A stretch of DNA of 64,000 nucleotides from Bacteroidaceae bacterium (GTDB lineage: Bacteria > Bacteroidota > Bacteroidia > Bacteroidales > Bacteroidaceae), in NCBI GenBank assembly GCA_017509605.1, contig JAFWPH010000016.1:62001-126000 (forward strand). The letters run 5' to 3'. Positions 9,002 to 18,261 of this stretch are shown here, in pieces. How positions within the stretch are numbered: position 1 is the stretch's first letter; each line of letters starts with the position of its first letter. Under the pieces are notes generated by a model, which saw nothing but the letters and a program-made list of their open reading frames with translations, did not search any database and was not told where the DNA came from. A program made the position numbers and the translations under genes.

Positions 9002-10024
9002 TTAGTTGGCAGCCTCGAACTCCTCCAAGAAACGGACATCGTTCTCGGAGAATAGACGGAGGTCGCTGACTTGGTACTTGAGGTTGGTGATGCGCTCGAT
9101 GCCCATACCGAAGGCGTAGCCCTTGTACTTGGTGCTGTCGATGCCGTTGAGTTCAAGCACACGAGGATGCACCATTCCACAACCCAGAATCTCGACCCAA
9201 CCAGTGTGTTTGCAGAAGCCGCAACCTACACCGCCGCAGATGTTGCAACTGATGTCCATCTCTGCAGATGGCTCAGTGAATGGAAAGTAGGATGGACGCA
9301 AACGGATTTTTGTGTCGGGTCCGAACAATTCTTTGGCGAAAAGCAGAAGAACTTGCTTGAGGTCGGTGAAACTCACATCCTCGTCCACATAGAGTCCCTC
9401 TACCTGGTGGAAGAAGCAGTGAGCTCGGGCGCTGATGGCCTCGTTGCGGTAAACACGTCCCGGGCAGATGACACGGATGGGAGGCTGCTGACGCTCCATT
9501 ACCCGGCTTTGCACGCTGCTGGTATGGGTGCGGAGGATGATGTCGGGATGGGCCTCGATGAAGAATGTGTCCTGCATGTCACGGGCGGGATGGTCTTCAG
9601 CGAAGTTCATGGATGAGAACACATGCCAGTCGTCCTCGATCTCCGGACCCTCAGCCAATGAGAAGCCCAAGCGGGAGAAAATGTCGATGATCTCGTTCTT
9701 TACCAGTGTCAGTGGATGTCGTGTGCCCAACTTGATAGGGTAGGCTGTGCGGGTGATGTCAATGTCGTTGCTGGCATCGTTGCCGCTGCCCAAGGCATCG
9801 CGAAGCGCGTTGATTTTGTCGAAAGCCTTCTGCTTCAGTTCGTTGATGCGGATACCCACTTCTTTTTTCTGTTCAGCGGGTACGTTGCGGAACTCGTTCA
9901 TCAAAGCGCTCAGTTCGCCTTTCTTGCTCAAGTACTGGATGCGCAGTTTCTCAATCTCTTCAGCTGTGGTTGCCTGCAGGCCGTCAACACGCTGCAGCAA
10001 CTCTTGGATTTTCTCTAATATCAT
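9002..10024 (-). CDS. pheS: Phenylalanine-tRNA ligase alpha subunit
   Basis: The catalytic alpha subunit charges tRNA-Phe as an alpha2-beta2 enzyme with PheT. It has 340 residues. The N-terminal coiled coil (MILEKIQELLQRVDG and onward) precedes the class II synthetase core: motif 2 around the VCPGRVYRNEAISARAHCFFHQVEG region and motif 3 with the closing GMGIERI. A longer open frame to 10186 is rejected because its extra part crosses the promoter at 10057-10089 and is not PheS-like. pheT is not adjacent. The thioredoxin-fold lipoprotein and gpmI follow. Confidence 0.97.
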   Translation of the reverse strand: MILEKIQELLQRVDGLQATTAEEIEKLRIQYLSKKGELSALMNEFRNVPAEQKKEVGIRINELKQKAFDKINALRDALGSGNDASNDIDITRTAYPIKLGTRHPLTLVKNEIIDIFSRLGFSLAEGPEIEDDWHVFSSMNFAEDHPARDMQDTFFIEAHPDIILRTHTSSVQSRVMERQQPPIRVICPGRVYRNEAISARAHCFFHQVEGLYVDEDVSFTDLKQVLLLFAKELFGPDTKIRLRPSYFPFTEPSAEMDISCNICGGVGCGFCKHTGWVEILGCGMVHPRVLELNGIDSTKYKGYAFGMGIERITNLKYQVSDLRLFSENDVRFLEEFEAAN

Positions 10025-10056
10025 TGTTATAGTGATTTTATGCTCATTACAAACTG

Positions 10057-10089
10057 CAAAGTTAGCAATAATCTGTGAACTTCCCAAAA
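10057..10089 (-). promoter_or_regulatory. Promoter of the pheS operon
   Basis: On the minus strand TTTG (10086-10089) lies 21 nt from TAACTTTG (10057-10064), a good Bacteroidetes promoter. The pheS ATG at 10024 is about 30 nt downstream of the -7 element. Confidence 0.75.
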
Positions 10090-10147
10090 AAGCATTGTTC
10101 TTTTCTCTTTTTCTTCTTAAATCGGGTGTCATCTGAAATTTTATTGG

Positions 10148-10155
10148 TAATTTTG
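10148..10155 (+). promoter_or_regulatory. -7 element upstream of the S41 protease gene
   Basis: TAATTTTG fits TAnnTTTG and lies 34 bp before the ATG at 10190. No clear -33 TTG is seen at the usual distance, so only the -7 part is supported. Confidence 0.5.
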
Positions 10156-10189
10156 TAGCGTATGAACCATCAACCACGATTGTCAACGA

Positions 10190-11857
10190 ATGAAACGACT
10201 GATTTTATGCGTTTTGGCTGTTTCTTTGCTGATCCCTGCTTGGGCGCAGGAAGGAAACAAGAAGAATGAACACAACTTCGAGATAGCCAAGAACCTCGAC
10301 ATTTTCAACGCCCTCTACCGTGAACTCGACCTCTTCTATGTTGATACACTTGAGGCCCAGAAAGTTATACGCATGGGCATTGACGCCATGCTCGAGGAAC
10401 TCGACCCATATACGGTGTATTACCCAGAGGAGGACATGAGCGAACTCAAGATCATGACCACTGGCAAGTATGGCGGCATAGGTTCAATCATACGCATGAG
10501 GAAAGATTCCACCGTGGTTATTGCTGAGCCTTACGAGAACATGCCTGCGGCTGAACTTGGACTGCAGGTGGGTGACGTTCTGCTTCAGATTGACGATACC
10601 GACCTCAAGGGAAAGGCCGTCGGTGAGGTCAGCGACATGCTACGTGGAGAGCCAGGCACAACGTTCTCACTCAAAGTGCAGAGACCAGGAGAGAACAAGC
10701 CGAGAACTTTCAACATTACTCGCAGGAACATCAAACTTCCGAGCATACAGTACCAAGGTCTCATAGCCGACAAAATAGGGTATATCTTGCTAACAGGCTT
10801 TACGGAGAATTGTGCGCAGGACGTGCGCAAGGCGGTGATATCACTCAAGGAGGAGGGTGCCGAGAGCCTTGTTCTCGATCTTCGTGGCAATGGAGGCGGA
10901 CTTCTACAAGAAGCCATCAACATCGTTAATCTGTTCGTGCCCAAAGGACTCGAGATTGTCAGCACGAGGGGCAAGATGCAGGCCGCTAACGGGGTCTATA
11001 AGACCAAGTCGTCGCCACTTGACCTTGACATCCCCCTTGTGGTGATGGTCAATGGCAACACCGCCTCTGCGGCTGAGATTGTGGCTGGTTCGTTGCAAGA
11101 CCTTGACCGTGCCGTGGTCTTAGGAACACGTACCTTTGGCAAAGGGCTGGTCCAGGTACCTCGTGAGCTGCCTTACAACGGTAGTCTGAAACTCACGTCA
11201 TCCAAGTATTATATCCCCAGCGGACGATGCATTCAGGCCATCGATTACAAGAGCCGGCGAGAAGGCCGTATAGGTGCAGACGGACGGGTGCCTGATAGCC
11301 TGACCCATGTGTTTCATACAGCTGGCGGACGCGAGGTGCGTGATGGAGGGGGTGTCAAACCTGATGTGGAGATGAAGCACGACACACTCGCCAATCTCCT
11401 CTATTATCTCTCCAACGATGATGTTCTGCTTGACTATGGAACACGTTATGTGCAGACACACCCGAAGCCTGCTTCTGTGGCTCAGTTTGCCATGACAGAC
11501 CAGGATTTCGAGGATCTCAAGCAGATGGCTATTGAGAGCGGATTCAAGTACGACCGTCTAAGTGAACGACGGTTGAAAGACCTCAAGGCTACTGCTGAGT
11601 TCGAAGGATACTACAACGAGGCCAAGGAGGAGTTCGATGCTTTGGAGAAAAAACTCCAGCATAACTTGGGACTGGAGTTCAATCACTTCAAGAAGGACGT
11701 CATGATACTGATGAGGCAGGAAGTTGTCAAGCGCTGGTTTTTCCAGAGAGGCATTTCCGAGGAACAACTCAAGGACGACGATGATGCCATAGCGGCCATC
11801 AACCTCCTTCGTGAACCGTCGAGATATCGGTCTATCCTCGCACCGCCACAGCAATAG
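10190..11857 (+). CDS. S41 family C-terminal processing peptidase with PDZ domain
   Basis: This is an exported serine protease of the CtpA/Prc type, 555 residues. The signal peptide is MKRLILCVLAVSLLIPAWAQ. A PDZ domain covers about residues 85-165 (GGIGSIIRMRKD; GLQVGDVLLQIDD). The S41 core follows with DLRGNGGGLL and the catalytic Ser293 in VNGNTASAAEIVAG and Lys318 in GTRTFGKG, the Ser/Lys dyad. A helical C-terminal region of about 140 residues is present, as in Bacteroidetes members. It would act in the periplasm, trimming or degrading envelope proteins. Its start faces the divergent pheS operon. Confidence 0.94.
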   Translation: MKRLILCVLAVSLLIPAWAQEGNKKNEHNFEIAKNLDIFNALYRELDLFYVDTLEAQKVIRMGIDAMLEELDPYTVYYPEEDMSELKIMTTGKYGGIGSIIRMRKDSTVVIAEPYENMPAAELGLQVGDVLLQIDDTDLKGKAVGEVSDMLRGEPGTTFSLKVQRPGENKPRTFNITRRNIKLPSIQYQGLIADKIGYILLTGFTENCAQDVRKAVISLKEEGAESLVLDLRGNGGGLLQEAINIVNLFVPKGLEIVSTRGKMQAANGVYKTKSSPLDLDIPLVVMVNGNTASAAEIVAGSLQDLDRAVVLGTRTFGKGLVQVPRELPYNGSLKLTSSKYYIPSGRCIQAIDYKSRREGRIGADGRVPDSLTHVFHTAGGREVRDGGGVKPDVEMKHDTLANLLYYLSNDDVLLDYGTRYVQTHPKPASVAQFAMTDQDFEDLKQMAIESGFKYDRLSERRLKDLKATAEFEGYYNEAKEEFDALEKKLQHNLGLEFNHFKKDVMILMRQEVVKRWFFQRGISEEQLKDDDDAIAAINLLREPSRYRSILAPPQQ

Positions 11858-11861
11858 TCCG

Positions 11862-11961
11862 TTGACCGTTGACCATTGGCTTCGCCTAAAATGCTCACGC
11901 TCGGCAATTCAAGTAAACTTGATAGCCCTCGCTTAATCGCATTTTTGACCGTTGACCATTG
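11862..11961 (+). repeat. 17-bp direct repeats flanking a hairpin (REP/MITE-like)
   Basis: The sequence TTGACCGTTGACCATTG occurs perfectly at 11862-11878 and 11945-11961. Between them lie 66 bp containing a perfect inverted repeat TCAAGT-AA-ACTTGA (11909-11922), flanked by GGC/GCC. The 11858-12022 gap otherwise has no gene. The layout resembles a small non-autonomous repeat element, but this is inferred from one copy. Confidence 0.65.
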
Positions 11962-12022
11962 ACCATCCAAATGATTGGACCCTATAAACTTAAGCCAACA
12001 AAACCTATAAAACCAAAAAGAA

Positions 12023-12226
12023 ATGTATAAGAAAGCACAGCGTTCGAACCGGAATTTCCTACGGCTCATTATGGCCATAGGTTTTGTCCTGTTGGTTGTG
12101 GTGACGCTGATGTGGTATCTGGCCTTCCGCCAAAAAGCCATATATGACCAAATGAAAAATGAGGCAGCGAGCGACTCCGCTGTCGTGACAGTCGTTATCG
12201 ACTCACTGCAGAACCCCAACTACTAA
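12023..12226 (+). CDS. Small single-span membrane protein
   Basis: This 67-residue product has a basic N-terminus (MYKKAQRSNRNFLR), one strong transmembrane helix at about 14-36 (LIMAIGFVLLVVVTLMWYLAF) and a polar tail of about 30 residues. No family is recognised. It lies 18 bp upstream of the B3/4-domain gene in the same direction, suggesting co-transcription. The high hydrophobicity pattern and spacing support a real gene; function is unknown. Confidence 0.6.
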   Translation: MYKKAQRSNRNFLRLIMAIGFVLLVVVTLMWYLAFRQKAIYDQMKNEAASDSAVVTVVIDSLQNPNY

Positions 12227-12244
12227 GCCAAGAACGACAAAACC

Positions 12245-12925
12245 ATGTTGCTGGAACAAAAGACCATCATTGTTTCCGACGAGATGCATGAGGTGTGTCC
12301 ACAGTTCGTGGGCGCTGCCGTATATGCAGAGTTCGTCAATACCCCTTATAACACTGCGCTGTGGCAGGAGATAGACCGATACCTCGCTGAATACACCAAG
12401 ACTCAGACAGTCGATACCATCAAGCTCATCCCTGCCATTGAGGCCACCAGGGCCGTCTATCGGCGTTGCGGTAAAGATCCGAGCCGTTATCGCCCATCGG
12501 GAGAGGCCCTCATCCGCAGAGTGCTCAAAGGCAAGGGACTGTATCAGATTGACACCGCGGTTGATCTCATCAATTTGGCCTCCATCGCTTATGGCTACAG
12601 CATAGGCGGATTCGACTATGACAAGATTGTTGGAGAGCGCATTGTGCTTGGCATTGGAAGGGAAGGCGAGCCCTACGAGGGAATAGGGCGAGGTATGCTC
12701 AACATTGAGGGGCTTCCTGTCTATCGCGACGCAGAAGGTGGAATAGGGACCCCTACCAGCGATAACGAACGCACCAAAATAGACTCCTCGACTTGTCATC
12801 TCCTCGCACTTGTCAACGGTTACGACGGAAATGCCGACACCGTGATGAAGACTGCACAGATGATTCAGCAACTACTACGCAATTGCGCTGACAGCAACGG
12901 GGGAACCATTGCCACATATCAGTAG
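12245..12925 (+). CDS. Stand-alone B3/4 (PheT-like tRNA-binding) domain protein
   Basis: This 226-residue protein consists of the B3/B4 domain otherwise found in the beta subunit of phenylalanyl-tRNA synthetase. Typical features are the VYRRCGKDPSRYRPSGEALIRRVL segment, the IDTAVDLINLASI region and the later IGTPTSDNERTKI. Stand-alone versions are widespread in bacteria; some are thought to edit or sense mischarged tRNA, but no assay-based function is asserted here. It contains no aminoacylation core. It sits between the small membrane protein and dnaE. Confidence 0.87.
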   Translation: MLLEQKTIIVSDEMHEVCPQFVGAAVYAEFVNTPYNTALWQEIDRYLAEYTKTQTVDTIKLIPAIEATRAVYRRCGKDPSRYRPSGEALIRRVLKGKGLYQIDTAVDLINLASIAYGYSIGGFDYDKIVGERIVLGIGREGEPYEGIGRGMLNIEGLPVYRDAEGGIGTPTSDNERTKIDSSTCHLLALVNGYDGNADTVMKTAQMIQQLLRNCADSNGGTIATYQ

Positions 12926-12998
12926 GCCGTATCCTCATAAAAGCAGTCAAGCCCATTCATTCCTGCAAACCCATTCACTCCAAAAGTCCCATCATTCT
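12926..12998 (+). repeat. Short imperfect direct repeat before dnaE
   Basis: The gap between the B3/4 gene and dnaE contains CCCATTCATTCC and CCCATTCACTCC about 20 bp apart. No promoter match or terminator is evident. Confidence 0.4.
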
Positions 12999-15900
12999 AT
13001 GCAAGATTTCGTTCATCTACACGTTCACACCCAATATTCCATCCTCGACGGCCAGGCAAGCATATCACGACTTATCGACAAGGCCATCGGTGACGGCATG
13101 AAAGGCATGGCTGTCACAGACCACGGCAATATGTTTGGTATCAAGGAGTTCTTCAATACTGTTAACAAGGTTAATGGGAAGAACGCCGACAAAGTGAAAG
13201 CCGCCAAAAAACTCATTGAGGACATAGACAATGGCACACTACAGCGATTAGACCGCGACGGAAAAGACAAATTTGACCATAAACCTGTGGACCAGTTGCG
13301 CCAGGAAGCTGAGCAGACCATCGCCAAGACCACACCCAAACTCAACTTTAAGCCCATCTTCGGGTGCGAGATGTATTGTGCCAGAAGGAGCATGTACCAG
13401 AAAGAGACGAAGCTGGACAGCAGTGGATGGCATTTGATTGTCCTGGCAAAAAATGAGAAAGGCTACCACAACCTTGTCAAACTGGTGTCACATTCATGGG
13501 TCGATGGCTTCTATTCCCGCCCTCGTACCGACCATGAGGAACTGAGGAAATATCATGAAGGACTGATTATCTGCTCCGCATGTATCGCTGGTGAGCTGCC
13601 TTCCTATGTCAGACAGGGACAAATCGACAAGGCGGAGGAAACCATCGCCTTTTTCAAGGAGCTGTTTGGAGAAGACTATTACATTGAGCTGCAGCGCCAT
13701 GAGGTGAAGAACCCCAACCAAAGGGCGAACAGAGAAACCTACGAGTTGCAGAAGGAAATCAACAAGGTGCTGATAGAATTGGCTCATAAGCATAATGTGA
13801 AACTCGTTTGTACCAATGATGTCCATTTCGTTGATGAAGAGAACGCAGAGGCTCATGACCGTTTGATCTGTCTCAGCACAGGCAAAGACCTCGACGATCC
13901 CAACCGCATGCTCTACTCCAAACAAGAATGGTTCAAGACACGGGCTGAGATGAACGAGATTTTCTCTGATGTGCCAGATGCGTTGGCCAATACGGTGGAG
14001 GTGTTGAATAAGGTGGAGTGTTATTCTATCGACCATGCTCCTATCATGCCCAACTTCGCGATACCCAAGGACTTCGGCACGGAGGAGGAATATCGTCAAC
14101 GGCTTACTGAAGAGGATCTTTTCAATGAGTTCACTCAGGACGAGAACGGCAACGTAGTGATGTCGCGTGAGGATGGTGAGAAGAAAATCAGCAAACTCGG
14201 TGGCTATGATAAACTCTATCGCATCAAGTTTGAGGCTGACTATCTCGCAAAACTGGCATACGATGGCGCCAAGGCCATTTATGGTGACCCGTTGCCTGAG
14301 AACGTGTCTGAGCAAATCAAGTTCGAGCTCCACATCATGAAAACCATGGGATTCCCTGGCTACTTCCTCATTGTGCAGGACTACATTAATACTGCACGGA
14401 AGGAACTGGGTGTCTGGGTCGGTCCGGGACGTGGGTCAGCAGCAGGTTCGGTTGTAGCCTACTGCCTGGGCATCACAAAAGTCGATCCCGTGAAGTACGA
14501 CCTCCTGTTCGAGCGTTTCCTCAATCCCGACCGCATCTCACTGCCCGATATCGATGTCGATTTCGACGACGACGGACGTGGCAAGGTGCTGCAGTGGGTG
14601 ACCGAAAAGTATGGAGCAGAGAAGGTGGCCCATATTATCACTTACGGTTCGATGGCCACCAAAAGTTCCATCAAGGATGTGGCAAGGGTGCAGAAGCTGC
14701 CTCTGTCGGTGTCGAATGCGCTCTGCAAGGCCATACCCGACAGACTGCCCTCAGGGGATAAGATGTCGCTGCCCAACGCCATCAAATGTATTGAGGAACT
14801 CAAGCGAGCCTATAACTCTGACGACCCCGTTCTGCGCGATACCATCAAATATGCTGTGATGCTCGAGAACAATATCCGCAATACCGGTGTGCATGCCTGT
14901 GGTGTCATCATCTGCCGTGACCCCATTTCCGACTGGGTGCCTGTAAGCACGGCCAAAGATAAGGAAACTGCGGAGGAACTGCTTTGCACACAGTATGATG
15001 GACACTATATCGAGGAGACAGGACTGATCAAGATGGACTTTCTTGGACTCAAGACTCTCTCCATCCTCAAGGAGGCGGCTGAGAACGTCAGAGACAGTCT
15101 TGGTATTGAGGTGGATGTGGATGAAATTGACATCGAGGATCCTGCCACCTACCAACTCTATTGTGATGGACGTACCATCGGTACGTTCCAGTTTGAGTCG
15201 CCAGGCATGCAGAAGTACCTGCGCGAACTGCAGCCCTCTGTCTTTGAGGATCTCATCGCCATGAATGCGCTTTATCGACCCGGTCCTATGGACTACATCC
15301 CCGACTTTATCGACCGCAAACATGGCCGCAAGCCCATCACCTATTCTATTCCTTGTATGGAGAAATACCTGAAGGACACATACGGCATTACCGTTTATCA
15401 GGAGCAGGTGATGTTACTTTCCCGTCAGTTGGCTGACTTCACCCGTGGTGAGAGCGATGCCCTGCGAAAGGCGATGGGTAAGAAGAAAAAAGACATCGTA
15501 GATGCGATGAAGCCTAAGTTCATAGAGGGCGGTAAGAATAACGGCCACGACCCAGAGGTTTTGGAAAAGATCTGGGCCGACTGGGAGAAATTCGCCTCAT
15601 ACGCTTTCAACAAGAGCCACGCCACCTGCTATTCATGGGTAGCCTATCAGACGGCTTACATGAAGGCACACTATCCTGCTCAGTACATGGCGGCCAACAT
15701 GAGCCGAAGCCTGAACAATATCTCTGACATCAGTAAGTTTATGGATGAGTGCAAGGCGATGGGAATCAGTACGTTCGGTCCTGATATCAACGAGAGTCAA
15801 CTCAAATTCTCGGTCAACCAGAACGGTGACATCCGTTTCGGTATGGCAGCTGTGAAAGGGGTAGGCGAGTCGGTGGTCGATGCCATCGTGTCGGAGCGTA

Positions 15901-16856
15901 AGAAGAACGGACTGTATAAAGATTTGTTCGATTTCGTGAAGCGTGTCAACCTTAACGCCGTCAACCGAAAGGCGTTCGAGAGTTTGGTCCTTTCCGGGGC
16001 GTTCGACAGTTTCGGCGTGATGCGAGAGTCCTTCTTCGCCCCATCAGGCCGCAACAACGAGCCGTTCCTTGACATTCTCATCCGTTTCGGACAAAAATAC
16101 CAAGCCGACCTCAAGCAGAACATGAACTCTCTTTTTGGTATGATGGGCATGGACGATACCATCAAATTGCCTGCCATTCCACAGCCTGAGCCATGGTCTG
16201 ACTTGGAACGACTCAATAAGGAGCGCGACCTGGTGGGCATCTATCTTTCCGCACATCCTTTGGACGAATACTTCATCGTGCTCAATTATGTGTGCAATAC
16301 ACAACTTGCCGAGCTTCAGAAAGATAATCTCCCTCAGTTGGCTGATAGGGATGAACTGTTGTTTGGGGGAATTGTGACGGACATAAGGACAGGCAGCACT
16401 AAGAACGGCAATCCTTATGGTATAGTGAAGATGGAAAACTATGCGGGGGCTGGCGAAATCGCGTTGTTCGGACAAGACTGGCTCACCTTCCATAACTCAT
16501 TTCTTGTGGGAACCTCTTTGTTCATCAGAGCCAAGATTGTTCAGTCGAAGTATGGTGACAGGCAAGACTTGCAAATCAAGACAGTAGAACTGCTGTCAGA
16601 CGTGAAGGACACTTTGATAGAGAAGGTGAGAATCGACATCTCTCTTGGCGACCTCACGCCTACCGTGGTGGAAGAACTATCAGATATTGTGATGAACAAC
16701 CCTGGGAATACGGATGTCTATTTCCACATCAACACACCAGACCGTCTCAACGACGTGCTGCTCAAACCCATATCACTGAAGATGACCCTTGGAAAGGAAT
16801 TCATCAACTTCTTCAACATGCATGAAGAACTGTCCTTCTCTGTCAATGGAAGGTAA
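12999..16856 (+). CDS. dnaE: DNA polymerase III alpha subunit
   Basis: This is the replicative polymerase catalytic subunit, 1285 residues. The start at 12999 gives MQDFVHLHVHTQYSILDG, the correct opening of the PHP domain with HLHVH metal-site histidines (6, 8, 10); an upstream ATG at 12909 would add 30 non-family residues and overlap the previous gene. The palm holds the GVWVGPGRGSAAGS loop (about 470) and LPDIDVDFDDDGR (about 515-527) with catalytic aspartates. A helix-hairpin-helix region and an OB-fold (GGIVTDIRTGSTKNGNPYG) lie towards the C-terminus. It ends 6 bp before the convergent tsaE stop. Confidence 0.97.
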   Translation: MQDFVHLHVHTQYSILDGQASISRLIDKAIGDGMKGMAVTDHGNMFGIKEFFNTVNKVNGKNADKVKAAKKLIEDIDNGTLQRLDRDGKDKFDHKPVDQLRQEAEQTIAKTTPKLNFKPIFGCEMYCARRSMYQKETKLDSSGWHLIVLAKNEKGYHNLVKLVSHSWVDGFYSRPRTDHEELRKYHEGLIICSACIAGELPSYVRQGQIDKAEETIAFFKELFGEDYYIELQRHEVKNPNQRANRETYELQKEINKVLIELAHKHNVKLVCTNDVHFVDEENAEAHDRLICLSTGKDLDDPNRMLYSKQEWFKTRAEMNEIFSDVPDALANTVEVLNKVECYSIDHAPIMPNFAIPKDFGTEEEYRQRLTEEDLFNEFTQDENGNVVMSREDGEKKISKLGGYDKLYRIKFEADYLAKLAYDGAKAIYGDPLPENVSEQIKFELHIMKTMGFPGYFLIVQDYINTARKELGVWVGPGRGSAAGSVVAYCLGITKVDPVKYDLLFERFLNPDRISLPDIDVDFDDDGRGKVLQWVTEKYGAEKVAHIITYGSMATKSSIKDVARVQKLPLSVSNALCKAIPDRLPSGDKMSLPNAIKCIEELKRAYNSDDPVLRDTIKYAVMLENNIRNTGVHACGVIICRDPISDWVPVSTAKDKETAEELLCTQYDGHYIEETGLIKMDFLGLKTLSILKEAAENVRDSLGIEVDVDEIDIEDPATYQLYCDGRTIGTFQFESPGMQKYLRELQPSVFEDLIAMNALYRPGPMDYIPDFIDRKHGRKPITYSIPCMEKYLKDTYGITVYQEQVMLLSRQLADFTRGESDALRKAMGKKKKDIVDAMKPKFIEGGKNNGHDPEVLEKIWADWEKFASYAFNKSHATCYSWVAYQTAYMKAHYPAQYMAANMSRSLNNISDISKFMDECKAMGISTFGPDINESQLKFSVNQNGDIRFGMAAVKGVGESVVDAIVSERKKNGLYKDLFDFVKRVNLNAVNRKAFESLVLSGAFDSFGVMRESFFAPSGRNNEPFLDILIRFGQKYQADLKQNMNSLFGMMGMDDTIKLPAIPQPEPWSDLERLNKERDLVGIYLSAHPLDEYFIVLNYVCNTQLAELQKDNLPQLADRDELLFGGIVTDIRTGSTKNGNPYGIVKMENYAGAGEIALFGQDWLTFHNSFLVGTSLFIRAKIVQSKYGDRQDLQIKTVELLSDVKDTLIEKVRIDISLGDLTPTVVEELSDIVMNNPGNTDVYFHINTPDRLNDVLLKPISLKMTLGKEFINFFNMHEELSFSVNGR

Positions 16857-16862
16857 GCTTGA

Positions 16863-17288
16863 TTATTGGTGCGATGGTGGAAGGACGATGGTGCGGCTGC
16901 CATCAAGGTTCTCCTCGATTTTTACCTTGACGGTTTCTTCCGGCAATAGTTCCTCAATATATTCGGGCCACTCCATCAGGCAGAGGCATCCGCTGTAGAT
17001 ATAGTCTTCGAAACCGATGTCGAGTACTTCTTGGGCTTTCTTTATGCGGTAGAAGTCGAAATGATAGATGGGCTGTCCTTCGCCATCCATGTATTCGTTG
17101 ATGATAGCGAAGGTAGGAGAGTTGATGACATCGGTGACACCAAGGTTTTCACACACAGCCTTGATGAAAGTGGTCTTTCCTGCTCCCATCTTGCCGTAGA
17201 AAGCAATGATGCGGGCGTCGCCTATGGCCTCGATGAAAGAGGTAGCGGCTTCATGGATGTGGTCGAGAGATGGAATGTGGATTTCCAT
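16863..17288 (-). CDS. tsaE: tRNA threonylcarbamoyladenosine biosynthesis ATPase TsaE
   Basis: This 141-residue ATPase works with TsaB and TsaD to install t6A at position 37 of ANN-decoding tRNAs. The P-loop is YGKMGAGKTTF (about 31-41). Other TsaE features are the PTFAIINEY segment, YHFDFYRIKKAQEVLDIG and LMEWPEYIEELLPEE. Length is typical for the family. tsaB and tsaD are not in the window. The gene is separated from the upstream acidic-protein gene by a strong terminator, so it should have its own promoter. Confidence 0.95.
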   Translation of the reverse strand: MEIHIPSLDHIHEAATSFIEAIGDARIIAFYGKMGAGKTTFIKAVCENLGVTDVINSPTFAIINEYMDGEGQPIYHFDFYRIKKAQEVLDIGFEDYIYSGCLCLMEWPEYIEELLPEETVKVKIEENLDGSRTIVLPPSHQ

Positions 17289-17341
17289 TGTGGTGTTTGT
17301 GAATAATGGTTGATAACAGATCTTGACAGTGGTTTATCGGC

Positions 17342-17380
17342 GAAATAACAAGAAAACGAGAAGGTCTCTTCTCGTTTTCT
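17342..17380 (-). terminator. Terminator between the acidic-protein gene and tsaE
   Basis: A perfect 13-bp stem pairs AGAAAACGAGAAG (17351-17363) with CTTCTCGTTTTCT (17368-17380) around a 4-nt loop. On the minus strand it is followed by T-rich sequence (TTTTCTTGTTATTT). It ends the transcript that includes the acidic protein. Confidence 0.85.
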
Positions 17381-17387
17381 CATTGTC

Positions 17388-17732
17388 TTATTCGTCGTCG
17401 TCTTCGTCTTCGGGGTCGTTGAATTCAAAGTCGCCTTGGATGACAAAAAGCAGGTCCTCTGGGTCGAAGTCGCCCATACCTTCCTTTTTCGCTTTCTTTG
17501 CCACGTACGAGGTCACATCGTCGAGGTCGATCTCGATTTCTTCATCATCGTCGGCGTCTTCATCGAACACGCCTTTATCGACATAGTATTCGCAAATCAC
17601 GTCAAGGATATAGTAAAGTTGTTCTTCAGTGAACTTATCCTTGATCTCCGACGGCAGGTAGTTCTTGATGAACTCCACTTCCTGAGCGTCGTACTCAGCG
17701 TCGAGTAGCATGTCGTTATCAATATCTGCCAT
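17388..17732 (-). CDS. Conserved-looking acidic hypothetical protein
   Basis: This 114-residue protein is very rich in Asp and Glu, with a run DEDADDDEEIEIDLDD (about 58-73) and an acidic C-terminus DPEDEDDDE. No signal or membrane segment is present, so it should be cytosolic. The family is not recognised. It lies 35 bp downstream of trxA in the same direction and 100 bp upstream of tsaE, behind a strong terminator. Codon use resembles its neighbours. Any function, such as metal binding or adaptor activity, would be guesswork. Confidence 0.75.
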   Translation of the reverse strand: MADIDNDMLLDAEYDAQEVEFIKNYLPSEIKDKFTEEQLYYILDVICEYYVDKGVFDEDADDDEEIEIDLDDVTSYVAKKAKKEGMGDFDPEDLLFVIQGDFEFNDPEDEDDDE

Positions 17733-17767
17733 AATGCAAGTTGTTTAGTGTGGATGATTCGTTATTA

Positions 17768-18079
17768 TTAGCCTATGAGTGCCTGTACCTTGCTTTCAAA
17801 GACATCCTTGCCTGCGGCGCCTACCACTTTGTCAACCACCTGGCCGTTCTTGAGGAAGACCACAGTGGGGATGTTGCGGATGCCGAACTTTCCTGTCAAA
17901 TCAACAGCCTCCTCAACGTCGGCCTTGCCAATGACCACTTGTCCTTCGTATTTCTTCTCCAGTTCCTCGATGATGGGGCTTACCATACGGCATGGTCCGC
18001 ACCATGTGGCCCAGAAGTCAATCACCAATGGCTTGTCGCCTGCTGCCAATTCGGCATAATTCTCGTCTGTGATAATCAT
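17768..18079 (-). CDS. trxA: Thioredoxin
   Basis: This 103-residue thiol-disulfide oxidoreductase reduces cytosolic proteins. It has the canonical DFWATWCGPCRM active site with Cys27 and Cys30, the cis-proline NIPTVVFLKNG and no signal peptide. Length is typical. A TAATTTTG element at 18179-18186 on the minus strand is a candidate -7 box about 100 nt upstream. The acidic protein follows and porX lies upstream. Confidence 0.96.
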   Translation of the reverse strand: MIITDENYAELAAGDKPLVIDFWATWCGPCRMVSPIIEELEKKYEGQVVIGKADVEEAVDLTGKFGIRNIPTVVFLKNGQVVDKVVGAAGKDVFESKVQALIG

Positions 18080-18178
18080 TTCTTGTTTCCTTTCTTATTC
18101 TTGATGTTAATACTATTGCTTGTTCGTTCTGTCTGTAACCGTTGGAATGTTACATGTCATGTCCAATCGAGTGTGCTA

Positions 18179-18186
18179 CAAAATTA
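18179..18186 (-). promoter_or_regulatory. -7 element upstream of trxA
   Basis: TAATTTTG on the minus strand fits TAnnTTTG. The leader to the trxA ATG would be about 95 nt. No matching -33 element was found. Confidence 0.45.
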
Positions 18187-18261
18187 CGTCTTTTTATTGA
18201 GTTTCACCTTTCTGAGATTCTTAAAAAAAGATAATAAGAGATTTTTTCGGTGAAAAGCGCA

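Noticed and set aside
10025..10186. N-terminal extension of PheS
   Set aside because: It crosses a good promoter, and the family start is MILEKIQELL at 10024.
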